In this document: in pieces, positions 7,788-17,012 of the stretch | Position numbering within the stretch: the stretch's first letter is position 1 | How the letters are laid out: each line of letters begins with the position of its first letter | Source: Flaviflagellibacter deserti | GTDB taxonomy: Bacteria > Pseudomonadota > Alphaproteobacteria > Rhizobiales > Methylopilaceae | Assembly (NCBI RefSeq): GCF_042652085.1 | Contig: NZ_JBHSJF010000005.1 | Span: 62,001-126,000 of the forward strand | Reading direction: 5' to 3' | DNA length: 64,000 bases | Notes under the pieces: generated by a model | The model's input: only the letters and a program-made list of their open reading frames with translations | What the model was told of the DNA's origin: nothing | Databases searched by the model: none | Translations under genes and position numbers: made by a program

Positions 7788-8579
7788 ATGTCTGAGCCGC
7801 AAATCCAGTTGAGTATCCGCAATGTGCGGAAATCGTTCGCGGCCAAGGGCGGCGAGGTCCCCGTCCTCGATGGTCTGACCTTCGACATCTACGAGCGCGA
7901 CTTCGTCTCGATCATCGGCCCGAGCGGTTGCGGCAAGACGACGGTGTTCAACATCATCGCCGGGCTGCTCGACGCCGACACCGGCGAACTCGTCTATCGC
8001 GGCGTCCCGGTGGACAATCTGCGCGGCCGTATCGGCTACATGATGCAGAAGGACCTGCTGTTTCCGTGGCGAACGGTGCTGCAGAACGTCCTCCTCGGCC
8101 TCACCGTCCGTGGCGTGCCGGAGCACGAGGCCCTCGATACCGCCCGCGAATATCTCTCGACCTTCGGTCTTTCGGGCTTCGAACAATCCTACCCGCGCAC
8201 GCTGTCGGGCGGCATGCGCCAGCGCGTGGCGCTGATCCGGACCCTGATCATGGATCCGGACATCCTGCTGCTCGACGAGCCGTTCTCCGCGCTCGACTAC
8301 CAGACCCGCCTCTATCTCGAAGGCGTGCTGATGGAGGCGGTCGAGACCTTCAACAAGACGGTCATCCTCGTCACCCATGACATCGACGAGGCCGTCGCCC
8401 TGTCGAAGCGCGTGGTCGCGCTCAGCGGCCGGCCGACCAAGGTCAAGAACGTCCACACGATCGACATCGAACGCTCGAGCCCGGTCGAGGCCCGCAGCGA
8501 TCACCGCTTTTCCGATTACTTCCACACGCTTTGCGGCGAGCTCGACATCCAGACCACGAAGAAGCGGGTGAAGGCATGA
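7788..8579 (+). CDS. ABC transporter ATP-binding protein, SsuB/TauB type
   Basis: A 263-residue ATPase with Walker A GPSGCGKTT (44-52), signature LSGGMRQR, Walker B ILLLDEPFS and the H-loop LVTHDIDEA. It powers import of small organic nitrogen, sulfur or pyrimidine-type compounds in this subfamily. First gene of an operon with permease, binding protein and amidase; its stop overlaps the permease start as ATGA. The Q-loop MMQKDLLFPWRT is typical of the nitrate/sulfonate/taurate branch. Confidence 0.92.
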   Translation: MSEPQIQLSIRNVRKSFAAKGGEVPVLDGLTFDIYERDFVSIIGPSGCGKTTVFNIIAGLLDADTGELVYRGVPVDNLRGRIGYMMQKDLLFPWRTVLQNVLLGLTVRGVPEHEALDTAREYLSTFGLSGFEQSYPRTLSGGMRQRVALIRTLIMDPDILLLDEPFSALDYQTRLYLEGVLMEAVETFNKTVILVTHDIDEAVALSKRVVALSGRPTKVKNVHTIDIERSSPVEARSDHRFSDYFHTLCGELDIQTTKKRVKA

Positions 8580-9448
8580 CCCAGGTCACCGCTCTGTCCT
8601 CCCAGGAAGCCCAGTCCGCCGCCGATCCGAAGGCCGGCACCCGTTCGAAACGTGCCCGATTTTCGTTCGACACCGGCGGCGGTCGCATCGTGCTGCAGCT
8701 CGCCAGCGTCTCGGCCTTCTTCCTGATCTGGGAATTCGCCGCCTGGATGGGCTGGATTTCGGAATTCCTCGTCGGCCGGCCGTCGGGAATCTGGAACGTG
8801 CTGGCCACCCGCACGCTCGACGGCTCGATCTTCGTCGACAGCGGTTACACGCTCTACGAGGCCCTGCTCGGCTTCGTCATCGGCACCGTGGTCGGCTCCG
8901 CCGCCGGCCTTGCGATGTGGTACTCGGCCTTCGCCGCCCGCCTGGTCGAGCCGTTCATCGTCGCGCTCAACAGCGTTCCCAAGATCGCGCTCGCGCCGAT
9001 CGTGCTTCTGTGGTTCGGAACCGGCCTCGTCTCGAAGGTCGTGCTGGTCGTGTCGATGACGGCGCTCGTCGCGCTGATCGCCGCCTATCAGGCCGCCAAG
9101 GACGCCGACAAGGACCTGCAATCATTGATGCGCTCGATGGGCGGCACCAAGCACCAGGTCTTCTATCGCGTGATCATCCCCTCGTCGCTGCCGGCGATGA
9201 TCGCGACCTTCCGCATCAATATCGGCTTCGGCCTGGTCGGCGCGGTGGTCGGCGAGTTCATCTCGTCCAAGCGCGGCCTCGGCAACATCGTCTACACGGC
9301 GTCGAGCCTCTACGACCTCAACACGGTCTGGGTCGGCCTCTTCACCCTGATGCTCGTCGGCTTCTTTCTCTACCACGGCATCGATTTCCTGGAACGCCGC
9401 CTCCTGCCCTGGAAGCAGGACGTCGAGCGCGCGCACGTCCAGCTCTAA
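8576..9448 (+). CDS. ABC transporter permease, SsuC/TauC type
   Basis: A 290-residue inner-membrane protein. The N-terminal 35 residues are cytoplasmic, then six hydrophobic segments, with the BPD_transp_1 coupling motif around EAA-like DLQSLMRSMGGTKHQVFYR and VIIPSSLPAM. The start at 8576 overlaps the ATPase stop (ATGA), giving translational coupling. It pairs with the upstream ATPase and the downstream periplasmic binding protein. Confidence 0.92.
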   Translation: MTQVTALSSQEAQSAADPKAGTRSKRARFSFDTGGGRIVLQLASVSAFFLIWEFAAWMGWISEFLVGRPSGIWNVLATRTLDGSIFVDSGYTLYEALLGFVIGTVVGSAAGLAMWYSAFAARLVEPFIVALNSVPKIALAPIVLLWFGTGLVSKVVLVVSMTALVALIAAYQAAKDADKDLQSLMRSMGGTKHQVFYRVIIPSSLPAMIATFRINIGFGLVGAVVGEFISSKRGLGNIVYTASSLYDLNTVWVGLFTLMLVGFFLYHGIDFLERRLLPWKQDVERAHVQL

Positions 9449-9496
9449 CCCGTTCCTTCCAGCCGAACCGTTCTCACCAGCATAAGGGGGTGTGTC

Positions 9497-10474
9497 ATGA
9501 GTTTCATTGGGAAAAGCTTCTGCGCCGTGCTCACTGCGGCGTCATTGATCGCGGCGCCTTTGACCGCATCGGCACAGGACAAGAAGGTCGTCATCTCGCA
9601 GGCCTTCCAGTCCATGCTGTATCTGCCGCTCTACGTCGCCATCAACAAGGACTTCTTCAAACAGCAAGGGCTGGACGTCGACAAGGAAACCGCGGGCTCG
9701 CCGACTGCCGCCCTTTCGGCGGTTCTCTCGGGCAGCGCACAGTTCTCGATCCACGGTCCGGAATGGACGGCGATCGCTGCCTCCAAGGGGGCCAATGTCG
9801 GCATCATCAGCAATGTCGCGAACGGCGCCGCCGTCTGGATCGCGACGACCCCGGATTTCAAGTTCGAGACCATCAAGGACATCAAGGGCCAGAAGGTCGT
9901 GACCGGCCTGATGCCGACCACCTCGACATCTCTGTTCATGAAGCTTCTCAAGGAGAACGGCATGGACCCGAACAAGGACGTCGACATGCTGCAGGTGCAG
10001 ATCGGCTCGGAGCCGGGCCCGTTCATGGGCGGCCAGGCCAAGGTCGCCGTCCTCTATGAACCGGGACTCGACCAGGTCGCGGCGCGGGGCATGAAGGTCG
10101 TGCTCGGCTTCCCGCAGGTTTACGGCCCTTACGCCTTCTCGTCGGTCACGGTTAAAAAGGACGTCGATCCCGATTCCGCGCAGAAAGTGGTCAACGCGAT
10201 GGAGCTCGCCTTCCGCTTCATCCAGTCCAATCCGGATGAGACCGTCGCCATCGCGCAGAAGGAATTCCCGTCTCTCGATCCCAAGGTCGTCGAGGCGGCC
10301 GTCCGCCGGATGATCAAGGAAAACGTCTATCCGAAGAGCGCCGAGACCACGCCCGACGCTTTCAAGGTCGCGATGGACACGCAGATCGTGCTGGGCAATC
10401 TTCCCGCGCAGCCTGATTTTTCGAAGTTCGTCATCCAGGATTATTCGAAGAAGGCGCTGACGCTCGCCAATTGA
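9497..10474 (+). CDS. ABC transporter substrate-binding protein, NMT1/THI5-like
   Basis: A 325-residue periplasmic protein with signal peptide (residues 1-26, cleavage after TASA). The YLPLYVAINKDFFKQQGLDV stretch is the hallmark opening of NMT1/SsuA-type binding proteins, followed by a second lobe containing the VVTGLMPTTSTS ligand loop. AAGGGGGTGTGTC precedes the ATG. Family ligands include sulfonates, taurine, nitrate and pyrimidine precursors. The adjacent amidase suggests an amide or a hydrolysable nitrogen compound, as inference only. Confidence 0.88.
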   Translation: MSFIGKSFCAVLTAASLIAAPLTASAQDKKVVISQAFQSMLYLPLYVAINKDFFKQQGLDVDKETAGSPTAALSAVLSGSAQFSIHGPEWTAIAASKGANVGIISNVANGAAVWIATTPDFKFETIKDIKGQKVVTGLMPTTSTSLFMKLLKENGMDPNKDVDMLQVQIGSEPGPFMGGQAKVAVLYEPGLDQVAARGMKVVLGFPQVYGPYAFSSVTVKKDVDPDSAQKVVNAMELAFRFIQSNPDETVAIAQKEFPSLDPKVVEAAVRRMIKENVYPKSAETTPDAFKVAMDTQIVLGNLPAQPDFSKFVIQDYSKKALTLAN

Positions 10475-10537
10475 CGACTGCCTGGCCGGCCGCCACCCAG
10501 CGGCCGGCATCTCCTTCCACTCCAAAATCGGCCGATC

Positions 10538-11812
10538 ATGTCCAATCCCCCGAGTCTGCTTGAAGCCCGCCTCGCGTTCAGCGAGGGCCGCCTGACACCC
10601 CGCGAGTACGTTCTCGCCTGCACCGCGAAAGCCGACGAGGTCGAGCCCTGGCTCAAATCCTTCGTGACGCGCGTCGCGAACGACAGGCTTGAAGTGTCGG
10701 ACGACGGCCCGCTCGGCGGCATCCCGGTTGGCGTCAAGGACATCATCGACACCGCCGGCCTCCTCACAACCAACGGCTCGGCCGCCTACCAGACCAATGT
10801 GCCGTCCGAGGACGCCGACATCATCGCCCGCATCAAGGCGCTCGGCGGCACGATCTTCGGCAAGACCGTCACCACCGAATTCGCCTGGCGCCATCCCGGC
10901 CCGACCGTCAATCCGTGGAACAGGGCGCACACCCCCGGCGGCTCGTCGAGCGGCTCCGCCGCGTCGGTCGCGGCTGGCATCGTGCCGCTGGCGCTCGGCA
11001 CGCAGACCGTCGGCTCGGTCGTCCGCCCCGCCGCCTATTGCGGCGTGGTCGGCTTCAAGCCGAGCCACGGCATCGTCCCGCGCGAAGGCGTCCATCCGCT
11101 CTCCGGCTCGCTCGACCATGTCGGCTTCTTCACCCGCAATGTCGACGACATGGCCTATGCCTTCGGCCTCCTCGCCGACGACGTGGTCGACTTCCCGGAC
11201 GTCGATCCGCGCACCGGCGTCGAGCCCGTCGACAAGCCTCGCCTTGCCATCCTCAAGCCTCCGTTCTGGAACCGAGCCGACGCGGAGCAGCAGGCCGAAT
11301 TCGAGCGCGTCGTCCAGCTCCTCAAATCGGCGGGCGCCACGCTCGAAGTACTCGAACTTCCCGCCCGCTTCTGGGACGCCGACGCCATCCAGCGCATCCT
11401 CTCGACAGAGGCCGCCGTCGTGCATCAGGACCTCATCGCCTCGAAGCCCGACAAGGTCAGCCAGCGTATCAAGGATCTCGCCGCCGCCGGCCGCGAGGTG
11501 AAGGCGATCGACTACCTGAACGACCGCGCGCTGCAGGCCGAGTTGCAGTTCGAGTTCACTGACCGCCTCGACGGCTTCGACGCCGCGCTGACCCTCTCCG
11601 CCACCGGAGAAGCGCCCGAAGGCCTCGACGAGACCGGAGACGCCAGCTTCTGCGGCCCCGCCTCCTATCTCGGCGTCCCCGCCCTCAACGTCCCCTCGGG
11701 CCGTTCGAAGAAGGGCCTGCCGCTCGGAGTACAGGTCGTCGGCCCGTACCTCGAAGACGGCCACACTCTGCGGGTGGCGAAATGGGTGGAGCAGGCGCTG
11801 GCGGCGAAGTAG
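10538..11812 (+). CDS. Amidase signature family hydrolase
   Basis: A 424-residue cytoplasmic amidase with the Ser-cisSer-Lys triad: Lys67 in GVKDIID, cis-Ser136 in GGSSSGSAA and nucleophile Ser160 in QTVGSVVRPA. It lies 63 bases after the binding protein gene in the ABC operon, so it probably releases ammonia or a carboxylate from the imported compound. Length is on the short side of normal. GatA is unlikely because gatB and gatC are absent and the context is an importer. Confidence 0.88.
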   Translation: MSNPPSLLEARLAFSEGRLTPREYVLACTAKADEVEPWLKSFVTRVANDRLEVSDDGPLGGIPVGVKDIIDTAGLLTTNGSAAYQTNVPSEDADIIARIKALGGTIFGKTVTTEFAWRHPGPTVNPWNRAHTPGGSSSGSAASVAAGIVPLALGTQTVGSVVRPAAYCGVVGFKPSHGIVPREGVHPLSGSLDHVGFFTRNVDDMAYAFGLLADDVVDFPDVDPRTGVEPVDKPRLAILKPPFWNRADAEQQAEFERVVQLLKSAGATLEVLELPARFWDADAIQRILSTEAAVVHQDLIASKPDKVSQRIKDLAAAGREVKAIDYLNDRALQAELQFEFTDRLDGFDAALTLSATGEAPEGLDETGDASFCGPASYLGVPALNVPSGRSKKGLPLGVQVVGPYLEDGHTLRVAKWVEQALAAK

Positions 11813-11828
11813 CGCCGAGATCGGCGAC

Positions 11829-12983
11829 CTAGCGCGGCGGCCAGGTCCAGCGCGCCGGGTCCTCTTCTTCCGCCAGTGTCTCGCCGAAATCCTTGGCGAG
11901 GCGAATGCGCTTGATGCTCGCATTCTCCTCCAGCGCCGTGATGAGCTCCGGCGCGTGCGAAACGAGGATGATCTGCGAACGCGCCGACGCCTTTGCCATC
12001 AGGCGCGCAAGGGATGGCAGGAGATCGGGGTGAAGGCTCGATTCCGGTTCGTTCAGGATCATCAGCTCCGGCGGACGAGGCGACAGCAGCGCCGCGATGA
12101 GAAGCAGATAGCGGAGCGTCCCGTCGGATAGCTCCGCTGCCTTCAATGACCTGAGCAGGCCATGCTGGCGCATCCGCAATTCGAAATAGCCGCCTGCCTC
12201 GTCGATCTCGATCTCCGCTCCGGGGAAGGCATCCGACACCGCTTCGCGCAGATCGTCGGCCCCACCGATTTCCAGGATCGTCTGGACCGCGGCGGCGAGA
12301 TCGGCGCCGTCGCTCGCCAGTACCGGCGTATGGGTCCCGATCTGCGGCCTTCGGGCGGCAGCCTCGCGATCGGTCCGGAAATGCTCGTAGAACCGCCATT
12401 CCCGCATCCGCTCGCGCAGCACGAATAGTTCCGGAGCCTCGGTCGGTTCCGCGCAATGCGTCATCATGCTGTCGACCGGCGCGAGCGTCTGGAACGCCTG
12501 CCGCCAGGCTCCGGTCTCGCCGCGTATCCGCACCGACGGTCCACGCCGCTCCGCCATGATGCTCGACCGTGTCGGCGCCGATCCCATCCAGACGGTCTCG
12601 CTCTTGATCTCGGGGTCGAGCGAGAACATCGAGGACGAGGGCAGCGGCAGTCCCAGATCGATCGCATAGCCGAAATCGTCTCCGGCGAAGCCGAGCTTGA
12701 GGCTGATCGGCCCTTTCCGACGCGTCCCCTCGACCGCATGCCGTCCGGCCTTCACTTCGCGCCCGAAACTTTCCGGACCGGCCCACAATGTGGACTGCAG
12801 TCCGCCATCCTCGGCGAGCGAGCGGATCACCCGTCCCTGCGCGACATCGGCAAGCAGCCTGAGCGAGCGGTAAAGGCTCGATTTGCCGCTGCCATTGGCT
12901 CCGGTGACGACCGTCAGGCGTTCGAGCTCGATCGTGATGTCACGCAGCGAGCGAAACCCGGAAATGGCGATCTGGTTGATCAT
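11829..12983 (-). CDS. AAA family ATPase, RecF/OLD-like
   Basis: A 384-residue ATPase with an N-terminal FRSLRDITIEL strand, Walker A GANGSGKSS (about 29-37), the ABC-type signature region ELSDGTLRYL and Walker B LMILNEPESSLHPDLLP, followed by the switch LVSHAPELI. The layout is that of RecF/SMC-like ATPases of the AAA_21/AAA_15 group with no visible nuclease (Toprim) domain. Its ATG overlaps the stop of the upstream GNAT gene (ATGA), so the two are translated together. Cellular role unknown; small ATPases of this type occur in both repair and defence loci. Confidence 0.8.
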   Translation of the reverse strand: MINQIAISGFRSLRDITIELERLTVVTGANGSGKSSLYRSLRLLADVAQGRVIRSLAEDGGLQSTLWAGPESFGREVKAGRHAVEGTRRKGPISLKLGFAGDDFGYAIDLGLPLPSSSMFSLDPEIKSETVWMGSAPTRSSIMAERRGPSVRIRGETGAWRQAFQTLAPVDSMMTHCAEPTEAPELFVLRERMREWRFYEHFRTDREAAARRPQIGTHTPVLASDGADLAAAVQTILEIGGADDLREAVSDAFPGAEIEIDEAGGYFELRMRQHGLLRSLKAAELSDGTLRYLLLIAALLSPRPPELMILNEPESSLHPDLLPSLARLMAKASARSQIILVSHAPELITALEENASIKRIRLAKDFGETLAEEEDPARWTWPPR

Positions 12984-13630
12984 CCGACCAAATTGGTTGG
13001 GACCACCCGGGCCGCCTCCACCGCCAGCGGGATATGCGCCGCCGCAGTCCTCGGCAAATGGCCCGACAGCCTCGGGTCCTCGGCGATCTCGACCATCAGC
13101 GCATAGGGCCGAAAGCCCGAGCGCTTATAAAAGCCGAGCGCCTGCGGGCTGTCGAAGGTGCAGGTGTGCAGCCAGAACCGCGTGATCGGCCGCGACCAGG
13201 CCCGGGCGATCATGCGGCTCATCAGGAACCGCCCGCCGCCCTGGCCGGTCGCATCGGGCGTCAGGCCGAACAGGCCGAGCTCGCATTCGCCCCCGACGCG
13301 GAAATCGAGTTCCGCCAGCCCGATCGCGCGCTTGCCGTCGCGCAGCAAATAGTTCTCGACCAGCGGATGGTCGAGCTTCCCGCGCAATTCCTCCTCCGGC
13401 ATGACCAGCCGGGAGAACCACAGCCAGTCCTCGCCGATGGCGCGGAACAGCGCCCGGTATTCGTCGAGCGGGGGCTTCTCCCAGCGTTCGACCAGCATCG
13501 GCCGCTCGACCGGGCGCACCGCCTTGCGCGGCGGCTTCTCCAGCATTTCAAGGCAGGTGACGATTGTGGCGAGCTTGCCCGGAGGAACCGGCGAATAGCC
13601 GTCCGGGATCGGCGGAAGATCACTCAGCAT
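12980..13630 (-). CDS. GNAT family N-acetyltransferase
   Basis: A 216-residue acetyl-CoA-dependent acyltransferase. The CoA-binding motif A reads TPDATGQGGGRFLMSRMI at about 140-157, and the C-terminal FYKRSGFRPY matches the final GNAT strand. The N-terminal 40 residues are extra. The gene overlaps the downstream AAA ATPase by four bases. Substrate unknown; related proteins are annotated as acetylating small amines or proteins. Confidence 0.85.
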   Translation of the reverse strand: MLSDLPPIPDGYSPVPPGKLATIVTCLEMLEKPPRKAVRPVERPMLVERWEKPPLDEYRALFRAIGEDWLWFSRLVMPEEELRGKLDHPLVENYLLRDGKRAIGLAELDFRVGGECELGLFGLTPDATGQGGGRFLMSRMIARAWSRPITRFWLHTCTFDSPQALGFYKRSGFRPYALMVEIAEDPRLSGHLPRTAAAHIPLAVEAARVVPTNLVG

Positions 13631-13684
13631 GGGCGGTAGGAACCGCGCGCGGCGATTTCTGTCAATCGCCCGCGCTTGTTGTCG

Positions 13685-14689
13685 TCAGCCCTGCGACAGC
13701 GCCTCCAGCAGCGCCTTGTGGAACACCTCCGGCGCCTCGACCTGCGGTGAATGGCCAAGGCCGGGAAACTCGACCAGCTTCGCGTTCGGGATCGCCTTGG
13801 CCGTCCGCCGCCCGAGTTCCGGATAGTCGCCGAGCCGCGCGGCGACCTCCGGCGATGCGCGGTTGGCGCCCGGCGCGGTCTTGTCGGTCTGGCCGATGAA
13901 TAGGGTCGTCGGCGCCTTGATGCGCTTGAATTCGTGGACGACCGGCTGGGTGAAGACCATGTCGGAGGTCAGCGCCTGGTTCCAGGCAACGGCTTCCTTG
14001 CCGGGTCCCGCATACATGGCAGCCAGCATCTCGACCCAGCGGTCATATTCCGGCTTCCAGACCCCGTCGTAATAGAATTTGAGCTGGTAGTTCTTGATGG
14101 TCTCGAACGAGGTCTTCAGCTCGTTCTGGTAGCCCGCATCGACGGCCGCATAGGGCACGCCCTCGGCCTGCCAGTCCTCCAGCCCGAGCGGGTTCACCAG
14201 CATCAGCCGCTCGACCGCCTGCGGATACTCAATGGCGAAGCGCGCCGCCAGCATGCCGCCCATGGAATGGCCGATCACGATCGCCTTCTCGATCCCCCGC
14301 GAGGCGAGCAGGTCCTTTGTGTTCCTGGCGAGCTGCTGGAAGCTGAACTGATAGGCCGCGGGCTTCGACGACTTGCAGAAGCCCACCTGGTCCGGCGCGA
14401 TCACCCGGTAGCCGGCCTCCGACAGCACCTTGATCGTCGCGCCCCAGGTCGCGCCGCAGAAATTCTTGCCGTGCAGCAGCACCACGGTCTGCCCGTTGGC
14501 CGTACCGGTCGGCGCGACGTCCATGAAGGCCATTTGCAGGCTCTGCCGCTGCGAGGTGACCCCAAAGGTCTGGACCGGAAAGGGATAGTCGAAGCCCTGA
14601 AGTTCCGGTCCGTAGACCGGCCGGTCCTGCGCCTGGGCGGCGGTCGAAATCAGAAGCAAGGACAAGGCAGTCGCAAAGGTTCTCAGCAT
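13685..14689 (-). CDS. Exported alpha/beta hydrolase
   Basis: A 334-residue protein with signal peptide MLRTFATALSLLLISTAAQA. Motifs are the oxyanion LLHGKNFCG, nucleophile Ser in VIGHSMGGMLAA, acid in LFIGQTDKTAPG and His in FPGLGHSPQVEAP. The start at 14689 is used because it begins with the signal peptide; an upstream in-frame start at 14878 would cross the promoter region shared with the MFS gene. Resembles periplasmic esterases or lipases of the proline-iminopeptidase-like group; substrate unknown. Confidence 0.83.
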   Translation of the reverse strand: MLRTFATALSLLLISTAAQAQDRPVYGPELQGFDYPFPVQTFGVTSQRQSLQMAFMDVAPTGTANGQTVVLLHGKNFCGATWGATIKVLSEAGYRVIAPDQVGFCKSSKPAAYQFSFQQLARNTKDLLASRGIEKAIVIGHSMGGMLAARFAIEYPQAVERLMLVNPLGLEDWQAEGVPYAAVDAGYQNELKTSFETIKNYQLKFYYDGVWKPEYDRWVEMLAAMYAGPGKEAVAWNQALTSDMVFTQPVVHEFKRIKAPTTLFIGQTDKTAPGANRASPEVAARLGDYPELGRRTAKAIPNAKLVEFPGLGHSPQVEAPEVFHKALLEALSQG

Positions 14690-14841
14690 GCATGGGTCCT
14701 GGGAAAGGTCGCGGTGCGAAACGCCGGAATCGCCGAACGAATAAGGCGCGGGTGGGTTATCGTCGTTACACAAAGTGGGAATGATATGGCCGGCCGAGGC
14801 GGCGCGACCATTTGCGCCCGAGGCAACGACGAGAGGTCCCG

Positions 14842-16110
14842 ATGCAGGAAAGCCCCAGCGTTTCCACCCGCAGCACAACGAAAGCCGCGCCCGCCCTCGT
14901 CTGGCTGATCATTGGTCTCTTCTTCATCTGGGGCGGCACGACCAGCCTCAACGACATCCTCATCCCGAAGCTCAAGGGCCTGTTCCAGCTCTCCTATGCC
15001 GAGGTGATGCTGACGCAGTTCGCCTTCTTCATGGCCTATCTGTTCTTCTCGATCCCGGCCGGCACGCTCGTCGCCCGCATCGGCTATCTGAAGGGCCTCG
15101 TCGTCGGCCTGCTCATCATGACGTGCGGCGCGCTGCTGTTCTGGCCCTCAGCCCAGTCCGGCGTCTACTGGCCGATCCTCGTCGCGTTGTTCGTCGTGGC
15201 CGGCGGCATCACCATCCTGCAGGTCGCGGCCAATCCGCTGATCGCGGGCCTTGGCGATCCGGCCTCGGCCTCCAGCCGCCTCACCTTCGCCCAGGCGTTC
15301 AATTCGCTCGGCACGACGATCTGGCCCTATATCGGCGCCCAGCTCCTGCTCGGCACTGTCGCCTCCGTCGACCCGGCGACCATCCCGCCGGAACAGCTTC
15401 CCGCCTTCCGGGCCGAGGAAGGCGCGATCATCGCCAACATCTATATCGGTATCGCCATCGTGCTCGCGATCATCGCCGCGATCTTCTGGTTCCAGCGGCA
15501 TGCGGTGCCGAACGAGCGGCCGGAGGAAGTCGGCTTCCGGGACTCGATCTCGCTGCTCCAGCGTCCCCGCATGCTCTTCGCCGTCGTCGCCATGTTCTGC
15601 TACGTGGGCGCCGAGGTCTCGATCGGCTCGGTCCTCGTCAGCTATCTCGAACTGCCGACCACGCTGGCGCTGACCCCGCAGAGCGCCGGCGAGCACATCG
15701 CCTTCTATTGGGGCGGCGCCATGATCGGCCGCTTCATCGGCTCGTGGCTCCTACGCCAGGTTCCGGCCGGCCTCCTGCTCGCGATCTTCGCCGCCGGTTC
15801 GGCCACGCTCGTCCTGATCTCGATGGGAACGACAGGCACGATCTCCGGCTGGGCGCTGATCGCGGTCGGCCTCTGCAACTCGATCATGTTCCCGACCATC
15901 TTCGCGCTCGGCGTCGACGGTCTCGGCAGCAAGACGCCGGAAGGCTCGGGCCTGCTCTGCATGGCGATCGTCGGCGGCGCTATAATCCCGGTCATCACCG
16001 GCGGCCTCGCCGACGCCTCGACCATCGCCACCGCGCTGATCGTGCCGGTCGTCTGCTACCTGATCATCTCCGGCTTCGGCCTGTTCGCCCGCAGGCCGGC
16101 CACGGCCTGA
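14842..16110 (+). CDS. Sugar MFS transporter, FucP/GluP family
   Basis: A 422-residue, twelve-helix porter. The GTTSLNDILIPKLKGLF stretch in the first helix pair and the FFMAYLFFSIPAG segment are signatures of fucose/glucose/galactose:proton symporters (FHS family). A second conserved region reads VAANPLIAGLG. ATG 14842 follows GAGAGGTCCC; a TTG at 14812 is in frame but unlikely. The gene stands alone, ends at a strong terminator and is divergent from a secreted hydrolase. The sugar cannot be named from sequence. Confidence 0.88.
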   Translation: MQESPSVSTRSTTKAAPALVWLIIGLFFIWGGTTSLNDILIPKLKGLFQLSYAEVMLTQFAFFMAYLFFSIPAGTLVARIGYLKGLVVGLLIMTCGALLFWPSAQSGVYWPILVALFVVAGGITILQVAANPLIAGLGDPASASSRLTFAQAFNSLGTTIWPYIGAQLLLGTVASVDPATIPPEQLPAFRAEEGAIIANIYIGIAIVLAIIAAIFWFQRHAVPNERPEEVGFRDSISLLQRPRMLFAVVAMFCYVGAEVSIGSVLVSYLELPTTLALTPQSAGEHIAFYWGGAMIGRFIGSWLLRQVPAGLLLAIFAAGSATLVLISMGTTGTISGWALIAVGLCNSIMFPTIFALGVDGLGSKTPEGSGLLCMAIVGGAIIPVITGGLADASTIATALIVPVVCYLIISGFGLFARRPATA

Positions 16111-16116
16111 ACGCGT

Positions 16117-16150
16117 CGGGTGGGAATGGCGCCATTCCCACCCGTTTTTT
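16117..16150 (+). terminator. Rho-independent terminator after the sugar porter
   Basis: A perfect 13-base palindrome (GGGTGGGAATGGC followed directly by its complement, 16118-16143) with a C-G closing pair, then a run of six T. It overlaps the last codons of the convergent SDR gene. Confidence 0.9.
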
Positions 16151-16899
16151 CAGCGAAAGCCGCCTGCGGCAATAATCGACTCTCCGGTCAGCCAGCCGGC
16201 ATCCTCGGAGGCGAGAAAGACGGCGACCCGCGCAATATCCTGCGGTTGCCCCACACGTCCGAGCGGCGTCTGCGCCACCATTTGCGTCTCCACTTCGCTG
16301 TTTGCGACGCCCACCGTCACATAGCCTTCCGTTTCGACCGGGCCTGGGTTGATCGAATTGACCCGGATCTGCCTCGGCCCGAGTTCCTTCGCCAGCGTCG
16401 CGGTGATCGCGTCGACCGCGCCCTTGGTGCCGCTGTAAATCGCACTGTTCGGCGGTGTAATTCGGCTCGCGAGCGAGCTGATATTGATGACGCTGCCGCC
16501 CTTGTCGCCGAAGCCCTTCACCGCCGCGCGCGTCGCCTGCAGGAGGCCCAGGACATTGATGTTGAACTGGCGGTGGAATTCCTCCTCGGTGAAATCCTCG
16601 ATCGCTCCGAATGCGTAGACGCCGGCATTGTTCACCAGGATATCGGCCGGGCCATAGGCGGCGACCGTCTCTTTGAACAGGCGCTCCACGTCGGCGGACT
16701 TCGCGACGTCGGCCTGCACCGCAATCGCCTTGCCCCCGGCCTTGGTGATCTCGACGACCGTCTTCTCGGCGCCGTCCTTGCTGCCTGCATAGTTCACGAC
16801 GACCGAGGCCCCCGCCTCCGCCAATGCCTTGGCGATGCCTGCCCCGATGCCTTTCGATGCCCCGGTCACGACCGCGACCTTGCCTGCAAGTTTGCTCAT
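16150..16899 (-). CDS. Short-chain dehydrogenase/reductase (classical SDR)
   Basis: A 249-residue NAD(P)-dependent oxidoreductase with cofactor motif TGASKGIGAG (about 13-22), NNAG, and the catalytic Ser in NISSLAS with YSGTK (Tyr-x-x-x-Lys). The ATG at 16899 follows GGAGACGGAA. A much longer in-frame reading frame upstream is an artefact crossing the ArsR gene in another frame. It lies downstream of an ArsR regulator with repeated operator-like sequences between them. Looks like a 3-ketoacyl reductase or general SDR; substrate unknown. Confidence 0.9.
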   Translation of the reverse strand: MSKLAGKVAVVTGASKGIGAGIAKALAEAGASVVVNYAGSKDGAEKTVVEITKAGGKAIAVQADVAKSADVERLFKETVAAYGPADILVNNAGVYAFGAIEDFTEEEFHRQFNINVLGLLQATRAAVKGFGDKGGSVINISSLASRITPPNSAIYSGTKGAVDAITATLAKELGPRQIRVNSINPGPVETEGYVTVGVANSEVETQMVAQTPLGRVGQPQDIARVAVFLASEDAGWLTGESIIAAGGFR

Positions 16900-16922
16900 T
16901 TCCGTCTCCTGGCTTTTGCCAA

Positions 16923-16982
16923 TTCGATGATTGTCGAAATGACATCGGGTCGGTAAGACAGTTTTACAATTATCGAAATGAC
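16923..16982. promoter_or_regulatory. Operator-like repeats before the SDR gene
   Basis: The 14-base ATTgTCGAAATGAC at 16930-16943 recurs as ATTaTCGAAATGAC at 16969-16982, 39 bases apart. The first copy is overlapped by the inverted repeat TTCGA-N6-TCGAA (16923-16938). They sit in the SDR promoter, between it and the ArsR gene, so ArsR is the likely ligand. Confidence 0.55.
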
Positions 16983-17012
16983 GTGCCGGATTGCCGCAGC
17001 CAGGCGGCAGGC

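Noticed and set aside
10538..11812. GatA subunit of the glutamyl-tRNA amidotransferase
   Set aside because: The amidase signature fits broadly, but gatB/gatC are absent and it is embedded in an ABC importer operon.
9542..11923. A 793-residue open frame on the minus strand
   Set aside because: It runs antisense across the binding-protein and amidase genes, is rich in Arg/Gly/Asp/Ala typical of shadows in GC-rich DNA, and has no recognisable domain or ribosome site.
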